From: Streptosporangium subroseum
Lineage (GTDB): Bacteria; Actinomycetota; Actinomycetes; Streptosporangiales; Streptosporangiaceae
DNA length: 64,000 nucleotides
Assembly: GCF_900188345.1 (NCBI RefSeq)
Contig: NZ_FZOD01000005.1
Coordinates: 186,001 to 250,000, forward strand
Direction of reading: 5' to 3'
The notes under the pieces are model-generated. The model was not told where the DNA came from. It saw only the letters and a program-made list of their open reading frames with translations, and did no database searches. Position 1 is the stretch's first letter. Each line of letters starts with the position of its first letter. Shown piece after piece: positions 16,735 to 25,268 of this stretch. Made by a program: the position numbers and the translations under genes.

Positions 16735-17218
16735 GTCATTTCCCCCTTGAGTGGTGCGCGCCGTTCTCAACGCGCACCCTCAAGCTAGATGGGTGAAATG
16801 TTCTTTTCTGCGTACAAAGTCACATATAAGCACTAATGCGCACTATGACACATAAACGGCCTTTTTTGGGTGTGATGTCCGTGACCGTGGTACCGGTGCG
16901 TCCAACGCGGCAGCTTGACGTCGATGTGCGTTCCGCTGCTCCATCAGCCCTGCGACGGTGCGGGGAGGAGCGAGGGCGGGGCCGGCCGGTGGCGTGGATC
17001 GGCGAGTTCGTGGGCGGAGCGGGCCGGCCAGATCATCTGTCGCCCACGCCCCGCATCACCGAGGCGAGGCCCCTTGGTGCACGATCGGCGCCTCGCCGTT
17101 CATAGCGGACGCCCGCACCCATGATCCGTCGGCGCGGAGTATCCAGATTGTGCGGCGGCCGTCCTCGCCTCGCTCGTGGTGGCGCTCGATACCGGGGCGG
17201 CGCTGGCAGGATCTCATC
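16735..17218. other. 484-bp divergent intergenic region
   Basis: The part near 16795-16870 is markedly AT-rich and should hold the promoter of the small secreted protein gene on the minus strand. The rest is GC-rich with no recognisable gene; open frames around 16836-17124 have no credible start signals or product. Confidence 0.45.
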
Positions 17219-17695
17219 GTGATCCAGGTATCGGTCTGTGGTCCGCGCGACTGCACAGGCGAAGACGAGTCCAACGCCCGCGAGATCGGCCGGCTGCTGG
17301 CGGAGCGCGGCGCGGCGGTGATCTGCGGCGGTTACACGGGGGTCATGGCCGCCGTGGCGGCCGGCGCCCGATCGGCGGGCGGAACGGTGGTGGGAATCCT
17401 GTCCCGAGCGGACAGGGAGCACGCCAACCCGGACCTTTCCATCGTGATCCCGACCGGCATCGGAGAGGCGCGAAACAGCGTCATCGTCAACTCGGGGGAC
17501 GCCGTGATCGTCATCGGTGGGTCGTGGGGCACCCTGTCCGAGCTGGCACTCGCGATGCGCCGCGGACGTGTCCCCGTGGTCCAGCTCGGCGGCTGGCGGC
17601 TCCTCGACCATGACGGGCGCCCAGTGGCCGGTATCAGGCACGCGTCGTCCCCGGAGGACGCGCTGGCGATTACCAGGCTCTGGCCCGACCGCTGA
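17219..17695 (+). CDS. LOG-family / TIGR00725-like nucleotide-binding protein
   Basis: 158 residues with a Rossmann-like fold of the LOG (lysine decarboxylase-like) superfamily. It has VCGPRDCTGEDESNAREIGR at the N-terminus, ICGGYTGVMAAVAAGA, and IGGSWGTLSELALAMRRGRV, the short-family version of the PGGxGT motif. Members of this branch are annotated as TIGR00725 proteins of unknown role; some LOG relatives are cytokinin phosphoribohydrolases, but that activity cannot be assumed here. The start is the GTG at 17219, preceded by GGCAGGA. It converges on the P-type ATPase gene. Confidence 0.85.
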   Translation: MIQVSVCGPRDCTGEDESNAREIGRLLAERGAAVICGGYTGVMAAVAAGARSAGGTVVGILSRADREHANPDLSIVIPTGIGEARNSVIVNSGDAVIVIGGSWGTLSELALAMRRGRVPVVQLGGWRLLDHDGRPVAGIRHASSPEDALAITRLWPDR

Positions 17696-17785
17696 CCTCA
17701 TCGTCGTGGCCGCACGCGGTAGCCGTCGGTGGTCGGGAGGTTCCAAAGGCCGGGATCGGTATTCGCTTCGCTCTACCCCGTAACG

Positions 17786-17802
17786 GCCGGTGCGGAACCG
17801 GC
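17786..17802. terminator. short bidirectional hairpin between convergent genes
   Basis: GCCGGT and ACCGGC flank a 5-nt loop between the LOG-family stop (17695) and the ATPase stop (17804). The stem is only 6 bp, so this is a modest candidate. Confidence 0.4.
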
Positions 17803-17803
17803 G

Positions 17804-20317
17804 TCACGCGCGAGGGTCGCCTTTCGAGGTCGTGCCGGCGGGCGAGGGCAGGCGCATCAGTTTGAGGGCGAGGGCGTTGACGGCGACGATGATGCTGGAG
17901 CCGGACATGGACAGAGCCGCGATCTCGGGGCGCAGTACCAGGCCGAACGCGGGCTCGAACACGCCCGCGGCGATCGGCAGGGCGATGGTGTTGTAGCCGA
18001 TCGCCCAGCCGAGATTCTGGCGCATCTTGCGCAGGGTGCCGCGGCCGATGCGTAACGCGGTGGGCACGTCCAGCAGGTCGGAACGCATGAGCACGACGTC
18101 GGCGGTCTCGATGGCCACGTCGGTGCCGGCGCCGACGGCGATGCCCAGGTCGGCCTGGGCGAGTGCGGGGGCGTCGTTGACACCGTCGCCGACCATGGCG
18201 ACCTTGCGGCCACCGGCCTGCAGTTCGGTGATCTTGGCTGCCTTGTCGCCGGGCAGCACCTCGGCGATGACCGTGTCGATGCCCAGCTGATCGGCGATCC
18301 GCCGCGCGGTGGCGGCGTTGTCGCCGGTGAGCATGACCACCTCAAGGCCGAGTTCGTGCAGGGCGGCCACCGCCGCCGCGGAGGTCGGGCGAGGCGCGTC
18401 GGCGATGCCGATCACCGCGGCCGCCGTGCCGTCGATCGCGACCATGATCGCGGTACGGCCTCCGGCGGCCACCTCGTCCCGGCGGGCGCCCAGCTTGCCG
18501 AGATCCACCCCCTCGCGCTCAAGCAGACGCCGATTGCCCACCACCACCCGATGGCCGGCCACCTCGGCGACGGCACCGTGGCCGGGCACGTTCTCGAACC
18601 GTACGGCCCGCAACGCGTCCGAATCGCGCGCGTCGGCGTGGCGGACGACCGCCTCGGCCAGCGGGTGCTCGGACTCCCGCTCCACCGCGGCCACCAGTCG
18701 CATCACCTCGTCCTCCGCCACGCCGTCGGTGATGACGTCGGTGACCTCCGGTTCGCCCCTGGTCAGGGTGCCGGTCTTGTCCATGACCACCACCTGGATG
18801 CGCGCGGAAGTCTCCAGCGCGATCGCGTTCTTGAATAGGATGCCGCGCTCGGCGCCGAGTCCGGCACCGACCATGATCGCCGTGGGGGTCGCGAGGACAA
18901 GCGCGTCCGGGCAGGCGATGACCACGAAGGTGATGGCGAACAGGATCGCGATGCCGAACGGCTGACCGGCGAGCAGGAACCAGGCGACGAAGGTGAGGCC
19001 GCCACCGGTCAGCGCGACGAGCACCAGCCAGAAGGCGGCCCGGTCGGCGAGGCGCTGCCCGGGAGCCTTGGAGTTCTGGGCCTGCTGGACGAGCTTGACG
19101 ATCTGTGCCAGGGCGGCGTCGGCGCCGACCTTGGTGGCGCGTATCCGTAGCGTGCCGTTGCGGTTGATCGTGGCGCCGATGACGGCCGAGGCCGGCTGCT
19201 TGTGCACCGGCAGGCTTTCACCGGTGACCACGGACTCGTCCACTTCGCTGTCACCGTCCTCGACGACCCCGTCGACCGGGATCTTCGCGCCGGGACGTAC
19301 CAGCAGCAGGTCGCCGGTGGCGACCTCGGCGGTGGGCACTTCGACCAGCGCGTCCCCGCGGATGACGACCGCCCTGGGCGGGGCCAGGTCAAGCAGGGTG
19401 CGGATGGCGTCGTTGGCGCCTCCGCGGGCGCGCATCTCGAACCAGTGCCCCAGCAGAACAAAGGCGGCCAGGACGGTGGCGGCTTCGTAGAACACCTCGC
19501 CGCCGCCGGTGAGGGTCACGACCAGGGAGTACAGCCAGCCCGCGCCGACCGCCACCGAGACCAGCACCATCATGTCCAGCGTGCGGGCCCGCAGCGCCCG
19601 CACCGCCCCGTTGAAGAAGATCCAGCACGAGTAGAAGATCACCGGCAGGCTGAGCAGCAGCGCCCACATGTCCGGGCGCAGCCCGAAGGGAACCGGCAGG
19701 TCCAGGCCGAGCACCTCGGTGCCGATCGGCGACCACATCACGATCGGGATCGAGAACAGCAGCGCCACCAGGAACCGGTTGCGCATGTCGGCCACCATCG
19801 CGGCCATCGACATCCCGGCATGGCCGCCATGGTCCATCGTGTCGTGCGGGGCAGTTGGCGTCCCGGCTCCACCGTGGCCTGTGTCATGCGGGGAGGGCGG
19901 CGCCTCGGTTCCGCCACGGTCCATCGTGTCGTGCGGGGAGGGCGGCGCCTCGGTTCCGCCGTGCTCCATCGTGTCGTGCGAGGAGAGCGGTGCCCCGGCT
20001 CCGCCGTGGCCTACGGGCGGTGGGTCCGGCTCGTCCATCGGATCGCAGATATGGGCGGGCACCGACTGTCCCGCGCAGTGGTAACCGCATTCGATCACCC
20101 TGGCGCGCAGCTCCGCCAGCGAGGTGAGGGCCGGGTCGAACAGCACCGACGCCGTCTGGGCGACCGGGTTGACCTCCACCTCCAGCACTCCCGGGCAGCG
20201 GCCGAGCCGGGCCTCGACGACGTTCTGCTCGGAGGCCCACAGCAACCCGCTGACCTCCAGGATCGCGGTGCTGCGCTCCTTGCCACTCCCGTGGCGAGCG
20301 TGGACGTGATCTGTCAC
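17804..20317 (-). CDS. heavy-metal P1B-type ATPase, CopB-like (copper/silver export candidate)
   Basis: 837 residues. An HMA-like fold spans about 8-80 but lacks the CxxC metal site. A His/Asp/Gly/Met-rich repeat linker follows (about 85-165). The ATPase core has TGES, the transport motif VIACPDALVLATP, the phosphorylated Asp513 in DKTGTLT, SEHPLAEAVV and MVGDGVNDAPAL. The membrane motif is CPD rather than CPC or CPH. The last helices carry YNTIALP and MSGSSIIVAVNALALK, which match Cu/Ag pumps of the P1B-1/P1B-3 groups. The His-rich N-terminus favours a CopB-like role. The start is the GTG at 20317 with GGAGG upstream. No copper-responsive regulator is adjacent. Confidence 0.9.
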   Translation of the reverse strand: MTDHVHARHGSGKERSTAILEVSGLLWASEQNVVEARLGRCPGVLEVEVNPVAQTASVLFDPALTSLAELRARVIECGYHCAGQSVPAHICDPMDEPDPPPVGHGGAGAPLSSHDTMEHGGTEAPPSPHDTMDRGGTEAPPSPHDTGHGGAGTPTAPHDTMDHGGHAGMSMAAMVADMRNRFLVALLFSIPIVMWSPIGTEVLGLDLPVPFGLRPDMWALLLSLPVIFYSCWIFFNGAVRALRARTLDMMVLVSVAVGAGWLYSLVVTLTGGGEVFYEAATVLAAFVLLGHWFEMRARGGANDAIRTLLDLAPPRAVVIRGDALVEVPTAEVATGDLLLVRPGAKIPVDGVVEDGDSEVDESVVTGESLPVHKQPASAVIGATINRNGTLRIRATKVGADAALAQIVKLVQQAQNSKAPGQRLADRAAFWLVLVALTGGGLTFVAWFLLAGQPFGIAILFAITFVVIACPDALVLATPTAIMVGAGLGAERGILFKNAIALETSARIQVVVMDKTGTLTRGEPEVTDVITDGVAEDEVMRLVAAVERESEHPLAEAVVRHADARDSDALRAVRFENVPGHGAVAEVAGHRVVVGNRRLLEREGVDLGKLGARRDEVAAGGRTAIMVAIDGTAAAVIGIADAPRPTSAAAVAALHELGLEVVMLTGDNAATARRIADQLGIDTVIAEVLPGDKAAKITELQAGGRKVAMVGDGVNDAPALAQADLGIAVGAGTDVAIETADVVLMRSDLLDVPTALRIGRGTLRKMRQNLGWAIGYNTIALPIAAGVFEPAFGLVLRPEIAALSMSGSSIIVAVNALALKLMRLPSPAGTTSKGDPRA
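19833..20011 (-). repeat. 45-bp in-frame repeats encoding a His-rich metal-binding linker
   Basis: Within the ATPase gene, about four copies of a 45-bp unit encode blocks like SPHDTMDRGGTEAPP. The two best copies (near 19922 and 19967) are nearly identical and exactly 45 bp apart. Each gives one or more His plus acidic and Met residues, so copy number could tune metal binding at the N-terminus. Confidence 0.8.
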
Positions 20318-20373
20318 GGGCCGGCCTCCTTCACGGTAGGAAGGTGGTGGAGTCGACACTCCCATCGTAAATC

Positions 20374-20813
20374 CATCGATTCCGCTCAAGATCAATCTGT
20401 TGCGCCGGGATCGCCGAGGACGACGCCCGCCGGGCGCCCCTGCCCGGTTCTCCACTGATGACGATCTCCGGGCTGGTCAGCCACCTGCGCTGGGTGGAGG
20501 CGGGCTGGTTCGAATACACGTTCCTCGGCGGGGAGGACCTCAGCCCATGCACCAAGGAGGATCCCGACCGCGAGATGCGCGTCGCCGTCGAGATCCCGAT
20601 CGTCCGGCTACTCGCCGAGTACGAAGCCGAGTGCGCACGGAACCGGCGGCTCGTGGCCTCCTCGACCTGGACGCCCTCTCGAAGAGGAAGATCAGCACCG
20701 GTGAACCGGTCACGTTGCGGTGGATCATCATGCACCTGATCGAGGAGACCGCACGGCACAACGGGCACATCGACCTGCTCGGGGAGATGGCCGACGGTGT
20801 GACCGGAGACTGA
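20374..20813 (+). pseudogene. DUF664/DinB-like gene, truncated and frameshifted
   Basis: The frame containing AEDDARRAPLPGSPLMTISG and LVSHLRWVEAGWFEYTFLGG matches the early part of DUF664 (DinB-superfamily) proteins. It begins after an in-frame TAA at 20368 with no plausible start, so the N-terminal helix is missing. Near 20645-20660 the match moves to another frame, which continues LDLDALSKRKISTGEPVTLR and HLIEETARHNGHIDLLGEMA to a stop at 20811-20813. The two lesions make a functional product unlikely, unless sequencing error explains the frameshift. The strong hairpin after its stop is intact. Confidence 0.8.
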
Positions 20814-20816
20814 GGT

Positions 20817-20862
20817 CCCTCCCCTTGGGCCGCCCGGATCGTCGGGTGGCCCAAGGGGAGGG
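20817..20862 (+). terminator. long hairpin terminator
   Basis: Arms of about 20 bp (beginning CCCTCCCCTTGGGCC and ending GGCCCAAGGGGAGGG) with one G-T pair and a short loop. A partial third copy of one arm (GGGTGACCCAAGGGGACGG) lies just beyond, near 20883-20902. It closes the DUF664 remnant and insulates malic enzyme. Confidence 0.85.
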
Positions 20863-20902
20863 CCGGACGATGCTCTGATCGCCGGGTGACCCAAGGGGAC
20901 GG

Positions 20903-21075
20903 CGAAACTGGGGCAAATCTAATTTTGTAGCTGTTTTGGTGTCCATAACACCCCATAGGGAAGCCCTAGCAGGGACGTCGCGGGGAACCTGGGCGGGGAC
21001 GATCCGGCCGCCGGCCACCTGGGCAAGGGCCCGCGCGGCGGGTGAACGCTCCACCCAGGGAAACGGGGGAAGGCG
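20903..21075 (+). promoter_or_regulatory. probable promoter region of malic enzyme
   Basis: An AT-rich island at about 20915-20960 contains the small inverted repeat GGTGTCCATAACACC (20938-20952) and lies 115-160 bp upstream of the malic enzyme start. A strong Shine-Dalgarno, GGGGGAAGG, sits at the end. No precise -35/-10 pair can be assigned with confidence. Confidence 0.35.
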
Positions 21076-22809
21076 ATGTCGTCCAGCAGAAACGAACGGT
21101 CGAAAGGGATGCGCCGCGGCTTCGCGGAGAATCCCGACGGAAGTTACGTCACCCCGGCGGGCGGTCTGGAGGTCCTGGAGAATCCGCTCCTGAACAAGGG
21201 GACGGCGTTCAGCCCCCAGGAGCGGGCGGACCTGGATCTGGACGGGCTGATCCCGCCGGTGGTCGAGACGCTGGAGGAGCAGGCCCGTCGCGCGTACGCG
21301 CAGTATCTGGAGCAACCGACCGACCTGCTCAAGAACGTCTTCCTGCTGGCGCTGCAGGACCGCAACGAGGTGCTCTTCTACCGGCTCCTGGCCGATCACC
21401 TGCGGGAGATGCTGCCGATCGTGTACGACCCGACGGTCGCGCAGGCGATCAGGGGCTACAGCCAGGAGTACCGCCGGCCTCGGGGCGTCTACCTGTCCAT
21501 CGACGACATCGACGGCATCGAGCAGGCCTTCCGGAACTTCGGCATCGGGCCCGACGACGTCGACCTGATCGTCGCCTCTGACGCCGAGGAGATCCTGGGC
21601 ATCGGAGACTGGGGAGTGGGCGGCGGCGCCGGCATCGCCGCCGGCAAGCTGGCCGTCTACACCGCCGCCGCCGGAATCGACCCCGCCCGGGTCATCCCCG
21701 TCGCGCTGGACGTCGGCACCGACAACGAACAACTGCTCAACGACCCCCTCTACGTCGGCAACGGGCATTCACGGGTGCGGGGACAGCGCTACGACGACTT
21801 CATCGAGGCCTACGTCTCGGTGGCCACCCGCCTGTTCCCCAACGCGATGCTGCACTGGGAGGATTTCGGCCCGTCCAACGCCCGGCGCATCCTGGAGAAG
21901 TACACCGGCCGGATCTCCACCTTCAACGACGACATGCAGGGCACCGGTGCGATCGTGCTCGCGGCCATGCTGGGCGCCGTACGCGTCTCCGGCACGCCGA
22001 TGCGCGACCAGCGGATCGTCGTCTTCGGCTCCGGTACGGCGGGCATCGGGATCGCCGACCAGATGCGCGACGCGATGGTCCGTGACGGCCTCGACCGCGA
22101 GACGGCCACGCGCCGGATCTGGGCGGTCGACAAGCAGGGCCTGCTGATCGATGACATGGCCGATCTGCGTGACTTCCAGGTCCCCTACGCCCGGCCGGCC
22201 TCCGAGGTCGCCGACTGGAGCGGGGAAGGGGACAGCATCCAGCTCGGAGAGGTCGTCGAACGGGTCAGGCCGACGATGCTGCTCGGCACCTCCACCGTCC
22301 ACGGCGCCTTCACCGAGAAGATCGTGCGCGCCATGGCCGCCGGCGCCGACAGGCCGATCATCTTCCCGATCTCCAACCCGACCGGGCGGATCGAGGCGAT
22401 GCCGGCCGATCTGATCCGGTGGACGGACGGCCGCGCCCTGATCGCCACCGGCATCCCGATCGACCCCATCACCTACAACGGCGTCACCTACGTCATCGGC
22501 CAGGCCAACAACGCCCTGCTGTACCCGGGGCTGGGGCTGGGCACGATCGTCTCCAGGGCGCGCCGGGTCAGCGACGGCATGCTTCAGGCCGCCGCCGAGG
22601 CGGTCGGTGGGCTGGTGGACGTCTCGACGCCGGGCGCGTCACTGCTGCCCCAGGTGGACAACCTCAGGGAGGTCTCGGCCACGGTCGCGGTCGCGGTCGC
22701 CAAGCAGGCCGCCCAGGAGAAGCTGGCCCGCGTCGACCTGCACGACCCCGTCCAGCAGGTCCAGGACGCCATGTGGCAGCCGGAGTACCGGCCGGTCCGG
22801 GCGGCCTGA
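21076..22809 (+). CDS. NAD-type malic enzyme (oxaloacetate-decarboxylating malate dehydrogenase)
   Basis: 577 residues, the length of the large MaeA/SfcA-type malic enzymes. It oxidatively decarboxylates malate to pyruvate with NAD(P). It shows the malic-site segment SDAEEILGIGDWGVGGGAGI, the metal-binding GRISTFNDDMQGTGAIVLAA, and the Rossmann motif VVFGSGTAGIGIADQM. The sequence FPISNPTGRIEAMPADL also fits the family. The start is the ATG at 21076 with a strong GGGGGAAGG. Fumarase starts 1 bp after its stop, so the pair would carry fumarate to pyruvate through malate in the cytoplasm. Confidence 0.95.
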   Translation: MSSSRNERSKGMRRGFAENPDGSYVTPAGGLEVLENPLLNKGTAFSPQERADLDLDGLIPPVVETLEEQARRAYAQYLEQPTDLLKNVFLLALQDRNEVLFYRLLADHLREMLPIVYDPTVAQAIRGYSQEYRRPRGVYLSIDDIDGIEQAFRNFGIGPDDVDLIVASDAEEILGIGDWGVGGGAGIAAGKLAVYTAAAGIDPARVIPVALDVGTDNEQLLNDPLYVGNGHSRVRGQRYDDFIEAYVSVATRLFPNAMLHWEDFGPSNARRILEKYTGRISTFNDDMQGTGAIVLAAMLGAVRVSGTPMRDQRIVVFGSGTAGIGIADQMRDAMVRDGLDRETATRRIWAVDKQGLLIDDMADLRDFQVPYARPASEVADWSGEGDSIQLGEVVERVRPTMLLGTSTVHGAFTEKIVRAMAAGADRPIIFPISNPTGRIEAMPADLIRWTDGRALIATGIPIDPITYNGVTYVIGQANNALLYPGLGLGTIVSRARRVSDGMLQAAAEAVGGLVDVSTPGASLLPQVDNLREVSATVAVAVAKQAAQEKLARVDLHDPVQQVQDAMWQPEYRPVRAA

Positions 22810-22810
22810 C

Positions 22811-24301
22811 ATGGCCGCCCACCAGGGACAGAAGGCCGCGCCCAGGATCCTGGATCTGCCGATCGGGCTGAAGGCCTCCGGCACGCGCACCGAGAGTGAC
22901 TCCCTCGGCGAGATCCAGGTGCCGGCCGACCACTACTGGGGCGCGCAGACCCAGCGGTCGCTGATCCACTTCAACATCGGCGACGACCGCATGCCGAAGG
23001 CCGTCTACCACGCCTACGGTTTCATCAAGAAGGCCGCGGCGAACGTCAACGGACAGGCCGGCCGCCTTCCCCGGTGGAAGGCCGACCTGATCAGCCGGGT
23101 CGCCGACGAGGTCATCAGCGGTGATCTGAACACCGAGTTCCCGCTGTACGTCTGGCAGACCGGCTCCGGCACGCAGTCGAACATGAACGTCAACGAGGTG
23201 ATCTCCAACCGGGCGATCCAGCTGGTCGGCGGCCGGCTCGGCAGCAAGGAGCCCATCCACCCCAACGACCACGTGAACATGGGGCAGTCGTCCAACGACA
23301 CGTTCGTCACCGCCATGCACATCGCCGCGGTGCGGGCGATCGACAGCCGGCTGCTGCCCGCGCTGGCGCGGCTGCGGGACGCCGCGGCGGCCAAGAGCCG
23401 TGAGTGGGAGCACGTGGTCAAGATCGGCCGCACCCATCTGGAGGACGCCACCCCGCTGACGGTCGGCCAGGAATGGTCGGGCTACGTCGCCCAGCTCCAG
23501 GACGCCGCCGACCACCTTGAGCACACCCTCTCCGGGCTGCACCGGCTGGCGATCGGCGGCACGGCGGTCGGCACCGAGCTGAACGCGCCGCCGGGGTTCG
23601 GGGACGAGGTCGCCGCGCGGATCGCCGATCTCACCGGATATCCCTTCGTCACCGCACCCAACAAGTTCGCCGCCCAGGCCTCGTGCGACGCGCTGGTCCG
23701 CGTCTCCTCGGCGCTGCGGACCCTGGCGGTGTCGCTGTTCAAGTTCGCCAACGACATGCGCTGGCTCGGATCAGGGCCCCGTACGGGCCTGCACGAGCTG
23801 ATCCTGCCGTCCAACGAGCCGGGTTCCTCGATCATGCCGGGCAAGGTCAACCCGACCCAGGCGGAGGCGATGCTGATGGTCGCCATCCAGGTGATCGGCG
23901 ACGACAGCGCGGTCTCGATGGCCGGCGCGGAGGGCAACTTCGAGCTCAACGCCTTCCGCCCGGTCATCATCAACAACGTCCTGCACTCGGCGCGGATCCT
24001 GTCGGACATGATGGACCACTTCCGCACCTACCTCGTCGAGGGCGTCCGGCTCAACACCGCGAAGCTGCGGGACAACATCGACCGGTCCGTCATGATGGTG
24101 ACCGCGCTCAGCCCCGTCATCGGCTACGACAAGGCCGCGCGGATCGCCCACCGGGCGCTCGACGAGGACCTCACGCTCAAGGAGGCCGCCCTCAGGTCGG
24201 GTGTCGGCCAGGACCTGTACGACAGGGTCGTCGACCCCGAACGCCTCACCCGTCCCGGCGTGGCCGGAGCCGCCGAAACCGCGAAGGCCGGCGCGGAGTA
24301 G
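22811..24301 (+). CDS. fumC: class II fumarate hydratase
   Basis: 496 residues, fumarase/aspartase superfamily. It matches FumC throughout: GEIQVPADHYWGAQTQRSL, WQTGSGTQSNMNVNEVISNR, and the signature GSSIMPGKVNPTQ. It interconverts fumarate and malate in the TCA cycle. The N-terminus has about 25 residues more than usual (MAAHQGQKAAPRILDLPIGL). The ATG at 22811 follows the malic enzyme TGA by 1 bp and has no good Shine-Dalgarno of its own, so translation probably depends on coupling. Confidence 0.95.
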   Translation: MAAHQGQKAAPRILDLPIGLKASGTRTESDSLGEIQVPADHYWGAQTQRSLIHFNIGDDRMPKAVYHAYGFIKKAAANVNGQAGRLPRWKADLISRVADEVISGDLNTEFPLYVWQTGSGTQSNMNVNEVISNRAIQLVGGRLGSKEPIHPNDHVNMGQSSNDTFVTAMHIAAVRAIDSRLLPALARLRDAAAAKSREWEHVVKIGRTHLEDATPLTVGQEWSGYVAQLQDAADHLEHTLSGLHRLAIGGTAVGTELNAPPGFGDEVAARIADLTGYPFVTAPNKFAAQASCDALVRVSSALRTLAVSLFKFANDMRWLGSGPRTGLHELILPSNEPGSSIMPGKVNPTQAEAMLMVAIQVIGDDSAVSMAGAEGNFELNAFRPVIINNVLHSARILSDMMDHFRTYLVEGVRLNTAKLRDNIDRSVMMVTALSPVIGYDKAARIAHRALDEDLTLKEAALRSGVGQDLYDRVVDPERLTRPGVAGAAETAKAGAE

Positions 24302-24417
24302 GCGTTCGTGCCGGGAGTGGACTCACGGACGAGCCGCCGAGCCGGGTCGCGCGATCCCACGGGAACAACGGCCTCGGTGGCGGAATCAGCGGGTCTCCGG
24401 ACTGGTTGCAGCCACAT

Positions 24418-25116
24418 GTGAAGGTTGAAATTTACTCAGACGTGGTCTGTCCCTGGTGCTACATCGGCCACGCGCGCTTCGCCCGCGCCGTCGAGCGTTA
24501 CCGGGCCAAGGGCGGTGAGGTGGAGGTCGAGTTCCGGCCGTTCCAGCTCGCGCCGGATGCGGAGTCCAACGGGGAGCTCACCCTCAAATGGGCGGCGGAG
24601 AAGTTCGGCGGGTCCGAGCGGGCCGCGCAGATGTTCGGGAGGGTGACCGAGGTCGCCACCGAGGACGGGCTGGTGCTGGACTTCGATCGCTCGATCCAGG
24701 CCAACACCTTTGACGCGCACCGCCTCATCCGGCTCGCGGGTGAGCAGGGCAAGGGGGAGGAGGCGCTCTACGCGCTCTTCCGGGCCCACTTCACCGACGG
24801 CCTCGACGTCGGCTCGCGCGAGGCCCTCTCCAAGCTGGCCACCGAGCTCGGTGTGCGGGCGGACCTTGAGGGAGAGGACGGCGCGGCCGCGGTGAAGGAG
24901 GAGCTGGCCCACGCCCGCGCTCTCGGAGTCAGCTCGGTGCCGCTGTTCCTGTTCGAGGGGCAGTTCGCCGTCTCCGGCGCCCAGCCCGAGGACACCCTGC
25001 TCGCCGCACTCGAAGAGGTCGCCGAGCGCACCGGTCAGAGCCCGGCGGCCCGGGCCGTCAAGGCCGCCGCATCCGGCGGGGACGCCTGCGACGACGAGGG
25101 ATACTGCGCCGTCTGA
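24418..25116 (+). CDS. DsbA/FrnE-family thiol oxidoreductase
   Basis: 232 residues, a cytoplasmic DsbA-like thioredoxin fold of the FrnE (polyketide-type 2-hydroxychromene-2-carboxylate isomerase/DsbA) branch. The active site CPWC lies in IYSDVVCPWCYIGHARF near the N-terminus; the cis-Pro loop is GVSSVPLFLFEGQFAVSGAQ. A C-terminal CDDEGYC adds a second Cys pair, known in FrnE-like proteins. No signal peptide is present. The start is uncertain: I chose the GTG at 24418 and there is an in-frame TTG at 24406; neither has a strong Shine-Dalgarno. Its 3' end appears duplicated just downstream. Confidence 0.87.
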   Translation: MKVEIYSDVVCPWCYIGHARFARAVERYRAKGGEVEVEFRPFQLAPDAESNGELTLKWAAEKFGGSERAAQMFGRVTEVATEDGLVLDFDRSIQANTFDAHRLIRLAGEQGKGEEALYALFRAHFTDGLDVGSREALSKLATELGVRADLEGEDGAAAVKEELAHARALGVSSVPLFLFEGQFAVSGAQPEDTLLAALEEVAERTGQSPAARAVKAAASGGDACDDEGYCAV

Positions 25117-25200
25117 CTCAGGGGTCCCGCAGGATCATCTGTTCCGCGCCGTCCGACGACGCCGGGTCGCGGGATCGCCCGCTCCGCGCCGTCCGACGGC
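25100..25200 (+). repeat. two to three copies of the DsbA-like gene 3' end
   Basis: The gene's last bases (ACTGCGCCGTCTGACTC) recur as TTCCGCGCCGTCCGACGAC near 25140 and CTCCGCGCCGTCCGACGGC near 25181. Matching GGGTC or GGGATC blocks lie between. The period is roughly 40 bp. Confidence 0.55.
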
Positions 25201-25214
25201 GCCGGGCCGATGGG

Positions 25215-25244
25215 GGTGGCGGGTGGGGAGACCCGCCCGCCACC
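25215..25244. terminator. bidirectional hairpin terminator
   Basis: A 13-bp stem (GGTGGCGGGTGGG / CCCGCCCGCCACC, one G-T pair) with loop GAGA lies between the convergent DsbA-like and thymidine kinase genes. Confidence 0.85.
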
Positions 25245-25268
25245 GTGGATCCGGCCGGGCGAAGAAGG

